The translations under genes and the position numbers were made by a program. The notes under the pieces were generated by a model. That model made no database searches, was not told the origin of the DNA, and was given only the letters and a program-made list of their open reading frames with translations. A stretch of 64,000 nt of DNA from Spongilla lacustris (lineage: Eukaryota > Porifera > Demospongiae > Spongillida > Spongillidae), in assembly GCA_949361645.1 (NCBI GenBank), contig OX442416.1, positions 2,596,146 to 2,660,145 of the forward strand, written 5' to 3'. Each line of letters starts with the position of its first letter. Positions within the stretch are counted from its first letter, which is position 1. Below, one piece after another: positions 26,690 to 37,255 of this stretch.

Positions 26690-27540
26690 ATTATTAACGT
26701 ACTTGTGTGCATGTTAATAATAATAATAATAATAATAATAAAACAGAGTTCACGTCTTGTTGGATGCTGTCCAGCATGACTATGGGTCAAGTGAAGAGTC
26801 TGCATGGCCATGTTAGGGAACTGTCACGCAACAATTGATCTGGGCAAAAAAATGATCTGGGCAAAAAAATGATCTGGCCGGATCACTTTTAGCCTGATCA
26901 ATTGTGGCTGTAATAAGTGATCCGGGTACAAATTCTTTTGAATAGCACTTTTCTGATGAACGTACAATGCCCTAGCATAACAATGCATGTGTGGGGCGTC
27001 GTATTTTTCATTTTTACCGATTACACTGTTGTTGACAAAATTGCGTGTATATAGGTCCAAAAATTGACCTCAAAACCACTTGAGGTCCACATATAGTACA
27101 TGTCCTTGTTGCCAAATCAAGGTATACGTAATTAAATGAAAATCAGTGTATTCATTTTTGCATGTATAGCTAGTGACCTGTTCACTTACGCTGCCAAAAC
27201 TGATCCAGGTATAGGCGTATATTAAATGAGGAATGCCAAAAAATCGGATCTAGTTTAATAACTTAGAAATGCCCATGAAATAGGGAGTATAAACTCCTTA
27301 CCTGCAGTATGCAGTGATTGGCAAAAGCATCTAGAGATATGGTATGTTACAAATTTAATTTGTACTTGGTCAAAAATTGACCCATCCAGTATTAAAGTCT
27401 GCAAAATTGGGTAAAAGATGATGGAAATTGTTTTTTTGTTCAATTGCCCTGGAGATCACAACAGGACCATGAGGTACATGTACATGCTGCACAATGCATC
27501 GTTTTCAAAGCTGCATGGCCTGCTTTCTCGATGGACCCAA
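26521..27540. other. Intergenic with short repeats
   Basis: An (ATA/AAT)n run at about 26718-26741, and tandem atctgggcaaaaaaatg at 26838-26872. The stretch near 26940-26990, read in reverse, resembles 46400-46450 (ttatgctagggca, then gtacgttcatcagaaaa), a shared repeat or duplicated flank. No gene was recognised. Confidence 0.5.
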
Positions 27541-27550
27541 ATGAGTGAAC

Positions 27551-27607
27551 GTGCCTAGAGATTGCACTTTTGTACATGAAATGTACAAAAGTGTAATCTC
27601 TAGGCAC
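27551..27607. repeat. 57-bp near-perfect hairpin
   Basis: gtgcctagagattgcacttt and its inverse meet around a gaa turn; arms of about 27 bp with a single mismatch. It is too small and isolated to type. Confidence 0.85.
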
Positions 27608-27659
27608 ATACAATTATACATGTAGATCAAATTTGAAATACTAGCTGCTACATTGTTAC

Positions 27660-27922
27660 TTCAGATAAGATATGAAATTCTAATTAAAATAAAATTGGTG
27701 ATGTAGGATTTGTAGACACCAATTGAGTATAAAGTAAGGAAACTATGCGGAATTACAGATATTATACAATTCATTAAATTTATATATTACAGACCTACAT
27801 TATTTAGCAAATCTACCTCGCTGAAATTCTGTGCTAAATGTAGGTATGTAATATTTATAAATTAATGCTACATCACCAATTTTATTTTAATTAATTTTTT
27901 ATATCTTGTTTCATTCATTCAT
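27660..27922. mobile_element. MITE, TAGGATTTG family, third copy
   Basis: Arms aattaaaataaaattggtga / catcaccaattttattttaa, with gatgtaggatttgtagacacc inside the left arm, resembling the 19130 element. Terminal A/T-rich sequence includes tatcttgtttc, as at the 19385 end. Confidence 0.75.
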
Positions 27923-29314
27923 ATCTAGCTCGAGTGTGTCTGGGAGTGCCATGTCTGTGGTAACATAAAGGTAGGGCCTGGTGGGACTAGCCACTCATAT
28001 TTGTAGGTGTGTTGGGAACCCGTTTATGCTCCGGGGAGGGGGCCTGTTTACTCTCTGATCAGCTGAAGAGCACTTCAGTGGTTTCTGGCCACAATGATGA
28101 CTGCATGTAGATGTAGAGGATCCCCACTTTTATGGCTTCCAAAGCCAACAAAATCAGTTGTGAGCTTATACTAACACAACTAAGTTAGCTATTAATTGAA
28201 ATTTGTGTCAAGTATAACTCCTCTTATAAAAAACTCAACTTGGCAATAAGTTCCAAACTTTTTGATTCAAGTGCTTCCGCATGACCACTAACATTATGCT
28301 TCAATCGTGAAAGAGATACAGTGCAATAAATCGATCTGGAAGAAGCAGAAATGGCGATGAAACTTTTTTTTAGATTCGACGCTGCAGTTTTACTACATTG
28401 TACATTTTCTATGGCTCTATCCAAATACACTAAAGTCCAATTGATTCTACAATACATTGGCAATAGTGGGATCGGTTGCCAAATTCTACATAGAACCTAC
28501 TAACATAGTTTCCGACATTTTTGGCCTTAAATTGTTAAGAAGAATAGTTTTATTCTATTTACAAAATTTGAAGTTGCATAGGATAATATTAATAGCTTCA
28601 TGTACATGTATCCAGCCTGGATATGCTTTTAAATATGTACATGCATATATTTGCAGATAAATTTTATCAGCAAAAAATGATAAGGACACAAGCTGTACGT
28701 ACATGCATATACTGATTGTCATGTGTCCCTTGTTTTGGCAGGAAGGGGATGTACATGTACTGTACATGGACGTTGGGTTATTTTGACTAAGTGTAACCTG
28801 TAGAAATGAAACAATAATGTCCCATGCATACATTGTGCATTGTATACTCATCAGAAATAAAAAAAAGTGTTATCTGGAAAGAATTTGTACTCAGTTTTGG
28901 CAGAGGTGGACCACTATTTGCCTGGATCCATGTTTACATGATGGAGTGCAAAGTGCATGGTTTGGCACCTAGATTATTAATAGTCACATGATTGCTATGT
29001 TAAAAGACACCACAGAGGGTGGGCCCTCCTTTTCTAAAATTCAGTGTATAGGCCTGAAAAGGGGGGATATTCTAAAGGATGGACCTGGCTGTAATTACCC
29101 CTCAGTGTATCAAGGTCTGGGTGCAGCAGAGCAGCTTTAGTACTTAAAAAAAAATTGATAGCCAGTCAGTGCAGTGTAAGCTTGCAATCACTCCAATCTG
29201 TAAGTATTTTTGACGGGTCGATCAGTTCAATTAAAGTTGCGTGCGCATTAATTTTCAGGGGTCGAAATACTTTTTAAAAGTCACCTGCACATGGTGCAGA
29301 TGACATATTGGCCC
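27923..29314. other. Intergenic
   Basis: 28870-29110 has diverged similarity to 46440-46590, upstream of POT copy 2 (gcagaggtggacca/gcagaggcggacca; taattacccct). It may therefore belong to the duplicated POT upstream region. No gene was recognised. Confidence 0.45.
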
Positions 29315-29315
29315 C

Positions 29316-29383
29316 ACCTGTACCTAGCTGGCCCCACCTGTACCTAGCTGGCCCCACCTGTACCTAGCTGGCCCCACCTGCAC
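29316..29383. repeat. 21-bp tandem repeat
   Basis: Three and a half copies of a unit made of tggccccacctgtacctag plus one or two bases. Nearby at 29874 and 30728 are small palindromes with the same acctgca core (cacctgcacgcagtgcaggt). Confidence 0.85.
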
Positions 29384-29905
29384 CCTAACTGTACATGCAC
29401 CCTAGGCACCACACAACATTTACTAAATGCTTCATCTATTTTCATGATCCACCACAACCAGGCATGAAATTAATTATTTTGACTTCCATTTCGATAATGA
29501 CAACAAAATTAACGATTTGATCCCCGCTTCGTTTTTAATGACATTCATAATGAAACGGAGCAACTCGCGATACACGCATCCTGCACGGTGACAGCAGCAT
29601 GGTGGGAGCTTTATCTAGCCTAAAGCATCAATGCAAAACTAGCAACTGAACGCTGCCGTGGGGTACTATGCACTTTGTCGTACGGAATAACCATTAATAT
29701 TATTTTTAAAACTAATTAGTGCGATACTTGAGTTACGCGTTCTCAACCGTTCATGCTGCGTACGCTATGTAAATGTAAAATTATATTTGCAATCGCTAGC
29801 GCTAGATGTAGCACTAGTACAAGCATGGCTAGTAAACAATATAGCTGCATCGATCATTTTATCGTTGGGCAAGCCACCTGCACGCAGTGCAGGTACAGGA
29901 CAGAA

Positions 29906-30694
29906 TAGCCTCGTCCCCAGGTCCTGTTTTTTATAAGTTGCGGGGGCGAAAAACAGGGCCTGGTATACACTGGCAGGGTCCTAGCGCGCATGCGCTAGCC
30001 ATTACCAATACGCTTGGTAATCGCATACTGTTGTAATTTGTAAACCTTTCCGTACACCATCTCGTTCTCAGCGTAAACTCTTCCTCGTCCCAGACTGTCG
30101 TTTCGTACGTCGACTTACTACCCCTGCTCCTTGGACCACCTTTAAGATTGGTACGTGTAGGCTGGCCTCCTCACGTTACTTGCCATCTTTAGCCGAAGCC
30201 ACAATACAATACTGACAATCTATTTGTACTCTCGTGGTGCGCACTCTTTGGAACTACCCTACATTTGGAAAACTATTGGTGACGACTGACGAGCCCGACG
30301 ACCCAGATGAGGTATCGACGGGCAAGGCCTTTGTGCCAAGTGTTGGGTATTTCAAATGAGTGCGCACCACGAGAGTACAAGTAGGTTGTCAGCATTGTCG
30401 CTTCGGCTAAAGATGGCAAGTAGCGTGAGGTAGCCAGCCTACGCGTACCAATCGTAGAGGTAAGAACTTGGTCCAAGGAGCAAGGGTACGTATACGACAG
30501 TCTGGGACGAGGAAGAGTTTACGCTGAGAACGAGATCGTGTACGGAAAGGTTTACAAACGAAAATTACAACAGTATGCGATTACCAAGCGTATTGGTAAT
30601 GGTAGCGCATGCGCGCTAGGACCCTGCCAGTGTATACCAGGCCCTGTTTTTCGCCCCCGCAACTTATAAAAAACAGGGCCTGGGGACGAGGCTA
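29906..30694. mobile_element. 789-bp giant hairpin transposon with perfect 9-bp TSD
   Basis: Starts tagcctcgtccccaggtcct and ends with the inverse (aggcctggggacgaggcta class). The arms pair along nearly their whole 390-bp length, including actggcagggtcctagcgcg, gtttacgctgagaacgag and ctctcgtggtgcgcactc. Flanks 29897-29905 and 30695-30703 are both aggacagaa. Long arms plus a 9-bp duplication fit a MULE-type foldback; the termini resemble the TAGTCTCG family. No coding centre was seen. Confidence 0.9.
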
Positions 30695-31070
30695 AGGACA
30701 GAATGAACCTGCACTATGGGAAATGTACCTGCACTAGTGCAGGTGTGCACCCGGTATTTCGAACATTTGAATCATACCCCACGTCTGTTATTATAAAGTA
30801 GCAAATAAATTAATTATGCATGCATGCGATATGTTGGGCCGCCGTGCATATGTTCCACACGATTTGTAAATCTGTGCAATTTAGAAATCATGTTGTGCAA
30901 TTTGAAAATTTCGAAATTGCGTACCGATTTCAAAATTGTTCTTCGATTTTACAATCACCACCCAATTTCGAAATTGAGCTGTGCAATTTTGCGTAACTTC
31001 AATATGCATGCACACTTTCAATACGTGCAATGTTGAAAATAGTGCAGATCATGAATTTCAATCCACACCA

Positions 31071-31635
31071 TTAGACCGAGATAACTTCTGTTCTTGCTAC
31101 ATGTATGTCTTCTTTCACAATGTTAGGTTCCAGCTTGCCTGTAAATGGCAACATCAACTGGCTCTCGAAACAATTTAATAGGTGGATCATGCAGCATTGC
31201 ACAATGATCCCAAATCCTTGATGAGGGTAATTCACCATTGCAAAAACCACAAACAGACCACAGTCATTGTACTCTGACTGCTTTTGCCATTTTATCACTT
31301 GGATGGTATAGTTTGTCGCTTGGCAATTAGTAAAGCTGGAGATCTGTGCAACTATAGATTGTTCGGTGATTCATGCTATCATAAAGATTGATGGTGTTCC
31401 CAGGGCATCCAATTGTGGAAACACACAACCAATGATTACCTGAATGTAATATTTGGATCCCTTCAGATGAAATAACTTGCCATTGCCCTGTCTGTGAAAG
31501 TCCTAGTGGTGGTAATCCACCAATATGCGCAAATTGTTTCTTTAGTAGTATCTGTGCTAGTTTGTCAGAGGGCCATTTATTGTGTATGAGTGCACATCTG
31601 TCCTCTTGATCAAGATGCAAGTCAGGACACCACAT
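31071..31635 (-). pseudogene. ULP1/SENP-like cysteine protease domain of the element
   Basis: Two adjacent frames on the minus strand. The first (31635-31327) has WPSDKLAQILLKKQF, then GNHWLCVSTIGC and NLYDSM, the His-containing strand. The second (31298-31071) has KQSEYNDCGLFVVFAM, fitting the Gln...Asp-Cys-Gly active-site block of C48 (ULP1) peptidases. A frame break lies between them. In the host this fold removes SUMO-like modifiers. Inside a transposon its job is unknown. Confidence 0.8.
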
Positions 31636-31839
31636 GAGAATATCAGCTGTTGGATTTGCCTTTTACTTAACTTGTTCTTTTTGCTTTCCATCATCATAAT
31701 CATTGTTGTGCTGTGATCTTATTCACTTAGTCAGGCACATCCATCACAAATCTTGGTGTGGATTTGTCTCCAGTCTCGTGCACTTGTGATCAAGGTTTGC
31801 AATAATTTTGTTTTTGTCAGTGATATTTCTTCATCATCA

Positions 31840-32010
31840 TTCTGTTCCTGCCTTAAATCATCTTCACAATCTTGTTCAAATTCAGCAGCCTGGTTTGAGC
31901 AGCTCTTGCCACCATGACATTTGATAAATATTGTGTTTGCAATAGCAGCGTTTCATACCACATCCAGAGTGGCAATTACACAAAGCACAATTTTATGATT
32001 CATAAGTTGA
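31840..32010 (-). pseudogene. Cys-rich (CxC-type) motif of the element
   Basis: The minus strand reads LCNCHSGCGMKRCYCKHN and, in the next frame, KCHGGKSCSNQ. The dense Cys/His spacing suggests a zinc-binding module between integrase and protease. Adjacent 32113-32346 (-) is a charged Lys/Glu-rich linker. Both are frameshifted. Confidence 0.55.
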
Positions 32011-32647
32011 GCTGCCTCACGTAGTGATATATATCCATCCATTTATTTCAAGTGCTAGAAAATCCTTCAAAACATTTTAGATCCCCCCTACACATAGAAG
32101 AGGCAAGAAATATTAAAATTGTATTTCCTCCAAAAAGTTGTGATCTTCAGACTCTTCATTCTCTGCTAGCCCTCTCTTGACATCTAGTTCTTCTATTGTG
32201 CTTGAGACTTCTCTACCTTTCTCTGTGGCTTCTTCTTTTTGGTTCTTTATCAAGCTGTCTCCTTTTAACATTATCATTACTGCAATTCTCTTGGTCATCT
32301 CCACTACATCTTTCTTGAAAATCTTCTGTGCACATTTTCTTTTCATTGCACCTTGCTAGGTCATCATCACTGGATCTCATCTCGTTACCATCACTACATC
32401 TTTCTTCAAGTTGGCCATTGCATTGTCATGGCTTCTTACAGATACCATTGCTCAATATCCACCATGACATTTTCTTGCCCTTTGCCCAAGGATTGATCTT
32501 GCAAATCATTCACCGCTTCATCCCTTACACTCGGACCTTTGATTACAGGGAAAATTTCTTGTCGGTGTGGTTGGTCAAACACGGTGACATGGACAGTTGT
32601 ATTTAGTTGATTTGCATAAAAAATAACAATTGAAGTAAATTACATTA

Positions 32648-33543
32648 CTATACATGTAATGTATTATATTGACTTACACTGGATAAATGGCAGCCACTCA
32701 GACTACTGTCCTCTTGTGCATAGAGACGACACCTAAGTAGCTTCTCTACCATGCCATTGCCTTGCTTAATGAGACCCTGGCATTTAGGGTTTCTTGCCGG
32801 CCGTTTACAACCATCACTTCCCCAGGCCATTCTTTAACAATGCTGTGAATGATCTCATTCACAAATGCTGTGAATGATCTCATTCACAAACTCCTGTCCA
32901 TTATCAGAATGCAAGATCTTTGGGGTACCTAAGACAGCAAACACTAGGTTTGATAGTGCAACGGCAACTTCAGATGCTGATTTTTTGCACTAATGAAAAC
33001 AGTATACATGAGATGTTGCCCAGTGATACATATAATGACCAATCCACTTAAAGGATCCATCAGGCCTGAGCCTCATATCAATGAGTTGTGAAAAGTATAC
33101 CATGGCCTCTTGTCATAAAGCCTGATGAAATGATTGGTCTCAGTGGAGCACAGGTTGACTGTGGTTTTCTTGCATGACACAAGAGACATACTTGTACAAA
33201 CTTGTCTACAGCAGATCTTGGAATGCATTCATATAAGTTTGATATAGAGAGCAGTTTAAAAATCAAGAGATAAATGTGCACCCAGAGATGGTATATTTAC
33301 CTCCTGTCCTTTTTGCCTGCAGTGAACTTCTTCAATTATATTATCATAGAACTCATCTATAAATGCTGCATGCTCTCTCCATTTGGCTGTAACCATTGTG
33401 TCATTAGTATTCTGCGAATTAAACCGGCACGTAGATATATGTATGTGTAGGTATATGTGGCATATGTGACACACGTGAGTGGTGTAACTGTCCCTGCTTT
33501 TAATATAGTCACGTACGTTGCCTGAGTTTTGGCTGGGAAACAC
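32648..33543 (-). pseudogene. Integrase/transposase region of the element
   Basis: In order on the minus strand: an N-terminal helix region (TAKWREHAAFIDEFYDNIIE, 33440-33360); the zinc-binding H2C2-like segment IPRSAVDKFVQVCLLCHARK then PIISSGFMTRG (33240-33110); the core across several frameshifts, with TPKILHSDNGQEFVNE near 32930-32880; and RNPKCQGLIKQGNGMVEKLL (32800-32730), where the catalytic Glu position lies. This is a gypsy-type DDE integrase core as used by Ginger transposons and related host genes. Multiple stops mean it is inactive. Confidence 0.78.
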
Positions 33544-34088
33544 AACACGTAATTAACTCCTAGTGCAAGGTGGTTAATCAATTCGTTTTTTTCTTCACCG
33601 GGCGGAATTCAGTTGAATTGTGAGCTACAGCTGATGGCGTTGTCCTTTCTCTCTAGAAATAGTCTTACTCGTTTTATCATATCTGTCTTTGAACTGCTCA
33701 ACGAAAAATATGTCAAAAGGCTGCTTCTGATTGCACTGCATGGTCCATACTCGATGAATGTGACTTTTGCAACACATGCACGTGCATAATTTTGAAAGTG
33801 CGAAGTCACGCGATTTCGAAATTTGGTGGCAATTTTAAAATCAGAGGACAACTTCAAAATCGGTACGCAATTTCGAAATTTACAAATTGCGCAACGCAAT
33901 TTCGAAACTGTGCAAATTTATCGCGCGGAACTATAAATCATACCGCATATAAAATTATGTTATGCAGCTATAATAATTTTACAAGTAGGCAATATTATAT
34001 ATACATGTGCCCGCTAACCGTGTAAAAATCTGAAGTCTAAAATCCTCCAGTGAGAAAGTTTTTATTTTTTATTTTTTCCCTCAGTGAA

Positions 34089-35777
34089 ATGAATGCAAAT
34101 GCTCCTTCGGGACGCGATGATAGCGAAACAGTAGCACTGATCATTTCAGCAGAGAGATTGAAGTGGAGAACAAGGATAAAGTATCGACCGAGAGTGTTTA
34201 AATCCAAATCTGCCGGGATCGTGTTGCTGTGGAGTTTCGCGCTTCAAACTGTAGTATATGGCTTTACATACTACGCTGTACCTTTCGACCCAGCTCAAAG
34301 AAATGGATCTTCCACAGCCATTGAAGAGAAGGTTATTACGAGTAGCATTGACATGCCTTACATCGCCTCTGCTGCCGCCTCCATCTTTTACCCGCTGGCG
34401 GGAATTGTCGCCGACGTGTACCTAGGTCGCTACAAAGTGATAATTTATAGTGTCCTCTTAACTTTAATTTTGGGGGTCGTGGCAATATTTTTCCTTCCGG
34501 TCACAATTCTAAGCGCCAATGAGGAATGGGAACCGTACTTCGTGGTGACTGTTTGCATCATCCTGGTGGTAAGCGAGTCGCCATTTTTAGCCAACGCCGT
34601 CCAGTTTGGCACTGACCAGTTGTTGGACTCTCCATCTGAAGAGCTGAGTTCTTTTGCCCACTGGTACGTGTGGATACACCTTCTAGCCCAGGCGCTGCCC
34701 CTCCTGTTCGTAGCCAACAACCAGACCGTATTCACTGGTGTCAACAGCGTCATCTTTTTGATTATATGTGGACTGAGTCTCTCCTTCGTCTTTATAAAGA
34801 AGACGTCGGACTGGTTTGTTAAGATCCGGCCAGACCAGGTCAGTCCTTACACGGCCTTCTTCCGAGTGCTAAACTTTGCCTGGAAGCACAAGGTGCCCGT
34901 TCGACGTAGCGCCTTCACGTACTGGGAGGACGAACTGCCTCCAAGGATAGACTTCGGCAAGGAAAAATATGGAGGACCGTTTAGCAGCGAAGAAGTAGAA
35001 GACATTAAGACCGTTTTGCGGATCTTGGGGGTGCTGATGGCTCTGGCACCACTATTCATTGCCGAGTTATCCGTCCTGCCGCAAAAGATGTTACTCCAAC
35101 ACCTCGGGTTTGAATCTTTCAAATCTGGACAGTCGTACTCGCTGCGTTACTTCGTAACTGTCCTCTTTGCACTCGTTCCGAACACGTTCGGACTCTTTTT
35201 CGTGCCTTTGCATGAGCTAGTTCTCTTTCCACTCTTTCAAAAACGCCTCCCGAGTATGCTCAATAACTTGTGGCTCGGCGCCCTCGCTTTCACTGTCAGC
35301 TTCGTGTCCAGCCTTCTCATCGACGCTGTGGGTCACTACAGCGATGGTCATTGGACATGTATGTTCACTTCAAGCGGCAAAACGCTTCACATTGACCCAC
35401 TGGTGCTGTCCATACCTGCACTCTTCAGCGGACTTGGGAACATGGTCGTAACCATATCGGCGCTGGAATTTATCCTCGCCCAAGCGCCGCACCATTTTAA
35501 AGGAATGCTAATCGGACTGTTATACTGCATCCGGGGAGTATTCGACAGTTACGCCTACGTCATGGTGATTTCATTTGCTAAGAGCTTTCCCGGTCCGGGA
35601 ATCAGCTGCTGTTTTGGATACTACTTGATGAATTCGATGCTGGCGTTTTTGACTCTGGGGATTCTGTATCTAGCAATTGTCAGGTACAAGTCGAGGAAAA
35701 GAGAAGATGTTGTCAACGAGTACCAATTTGCGGAAGCTTACTACTCACGTCAACCTAGAGCTGTATGCAATAGCTAG
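34089..35777 (+). CDS. POT/SLC15-family proton-coupled transporter, copy 1
   Basis: 562 aa in a single coding exon. The start is placed at 34089 because the preceding ttttttccctcag|tgaaATG looks like a 5'-UTR splice acceptor, conserved in copy 2 (gtttgtttcag|tgaaATG). Family signs are AGIVADVYLGRYKVI at about residues 104-118 (the POT G-x-ADxxLG loop) and NAVQFGTDQL at 169-178 (the FGxDQ signature), followed by SSFAHWYVW and about ten or more hydrophobic segments. Known family role: proton-driven uptake of di- and tripeptides or related solutes across the plasma membrane or lysosome. The substrate cannot be told here. It is nearly identical to copy 2 except for scattered substitutions and the C-terminus, which ends QPRAVCNS after a local indel. 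A transposon sits directly upstream. Confidence 0.93.
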   Translation: MNANAPSGRDDSETVALIISAERLKWRTRIKYRPRVFKSKSAGIVLLWSFALQTVVYGFTYYAVPFDPAQRNGSSTAIEEKVITSSIDMPYIASAAASIFYPLAGIVADVYLGRYKVIIYSVLLTLILGVVAIFFLPVTILSANEEWEPYFVVTVCIILVVSESPFLANAVQFGTDQLLDSPSEELSSFAHWYVWIHLLAQALPLLFVANNQTVFTGVNSVIFLIICGLSLSFVFIKKTSDWFVKIRPDQVSPYTAFFRVLNFAWKHKVPVRRSAFTYWEDELPPRIDFGKEKYGGPFSSEEVEDIKTVLRILGVLMALAPLFIAELSVLPQKMLLQHLGFESFKSGQSYSLRYFVTVLFALVPNTFGLFFVPLHELVLFPLFQKRLPSMLNNLWLGALAFTVSFVSSLLIDAVGHYSDGHWTCMFTSSGKTLHIDPLVLSIPALFSGLGNMVVTISALEFILAQAPHHFKGMLIGLLYCIRGVFDSYAYVMVISFAKSFPGPGISCCFGYYLMNSMLAFLTLGILYLAIVRYKSRKREDVVNEYQFAEAYYSRQPRAVCNS

Positions 35778-36572
35778 CAATACCTTATACCAGCCAACAA
35801 GTGAGGGATGCAGTATTCTGAAACTGATGCTTATATTTATAATATTTGCATGCATGATGATTATATATACTCGTTATTCCTTTTTTGTCAGTCTATAGTG
35901 TACAGCATGATGTAAGTCTCCCCATCGGGATTTGACATTGCGTCATATCTAACTATTCCATGGTAGGCTATCAGATTCTCCCTATCTTAGGCTGGGGTTG
36001 GTATCATGCAGTTTTTGGTGAATAGCCGAGTTTTAGGGTAGGTACTTGGATATTTTTTTCAAATTGATATTTTTGCAACAATTCGCATGGTTCTAAAAAG
36101 AGTATACGTAAAAAATGTGCATTCCAACGGTATATTACTTATCATATCATCTTTTTTCATTCGGTCAATACGGCAGCATAAAGCGGTACTTTTGAATGTA
36201 TGGAATTGAATGACCGCGCAAAAAAAAACTGTGCCGGTTTAACTTATATTCGCTACATTGATCTTACCAAATATGCTACTGCAGCCAAATATATAAGGAG
36301 TAACTGCCACACATACCTGCATATAAAAATCCTTTTTAGAAGGTACTACAGCCGATATTATGCATAAAATCATGCCAAATATGCAGGCTGCTCATGGTAG
36401 CGATATATAGAAACATATAGCCAAATGTATATATATCATGTTCTCGGAAACAAAATTTTACCATTCAATGAAAAAGGCATTTCACATGTCAGGAAAATCA
36501 ACAAAAATAATATTTCCAGTAATACAGCTGTAATATGCATATTTTTTCATCTTCCCCTTCTTCCTCGATGTC
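35778..36572. other. 3' flank of POT copy 1
   Basis: No polyadenylation signal can be assigned with certainty. The sequence is AT-rich with no recognised element. Confidence 0.4.
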
Positions 36573-37255
36573 TTACTGTGTCCAGTAACAGTTGGTGGCT
36601 TTGGGAACTTTACCAGTACTTTTCACTGAAATAATGTGTCTATGATGCAGAATATTTTGTTTTTGCTCAGCAACTCTGTCGGTTAAGGTATTTTTGAAAT
36701 GGTTAAGTATTGTTGACCTTACATATAAAAGTGAATTCTGCAACTGAATACAGAAATCATATGAGTCAAGCTGTATCACTGATGTGAAACATAGTCTTCT
36801 GTTTGACCAGAGGCTATAGCACCTAATTGCATGCAGTACATATGAAGTTACTGGCACAGTGTGCACACTGATATGGAGGTCATTGATGTCCCATGCATCA
36901 ACTGTTGTTGAGTCCCATGAAAGAGTGAGATTTTTATTTGCATACATTACTTCACTTACCTGAATATCACTGATGATCCCTAATTTACACATTGATATAC
37001 TGTACTACTATGAGGAAGACTATCAATAGTTGTACCCACCAATTCAAAAAGTATTGCGCTAATCACATTACACACATGTGTTATGGGTGCTCCATATTGG
37101 AGGCAATAGTAAATAGCCTTGCAGCAAGCAGTGCTATATGTCTTGCTATCATTTCTGGTCACGATGATATTTGAGCCTGATAATCGATGTAGCAATTCTT
37201 CATTACTTACATGTAATTCTATGTTTTGAACCAAATCAGTGATTTTGTTTTGCAA
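36573..37255 (-). pseudogene. Transposon-like protein fragment, frameshifted
   Basis: Two overlapping minus frames (37255-36980, 36992-36573) form one protein if a frameshift near 36985 is allowed. They contain THVCNVISAILFELVG, then VMYANKNLTLSWDSTTVDAW and NTLTDRVAEQKQNIL. I recall similar NLTLSWD(S/A)T and MTDRV motifs from a repetitive protein family in invertebrate genomes, but I cannot name the superfamily. The D-T pair after a beta strand is compatible with an RNase H-like transposase core. It is not a confident host gene. Confidence 0.5.

Larger units (their letters stand above)
30819..33931 (-). mobile_element. Ginger1/KRBA2-like DNA transposon, decayed
   Basis: The limits come from comparison with the region upstream of POT copy 2, where caaataaattaatcatg joins directly to agtataaatcat (46804-46832). 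Here the two words are separated by 3.1 kb. Subterminal inverted regions of about 170 bp (30840-31030, 33780-33930) share words such as ttcgaaattgcgtaccgatt and its inverse. All coding remnants are on the minus strand, in the order N-terminal region, zinc-binding/integrase, acidic linker, Cys-rich motif, ULP1-like protease. Known: Ginger DNA transposons use a gypsy-type integrase as transposase. Exact terminal bases and target duplication are unresolved. Confidence 0.78.

Noticed and set aside
34445..35122. Minus-strand frames across both POT genes (also 47308-48355)
   Set aside because: Shadows of the conserved sense frame; they appear in both copies only because the genes are near-identical.
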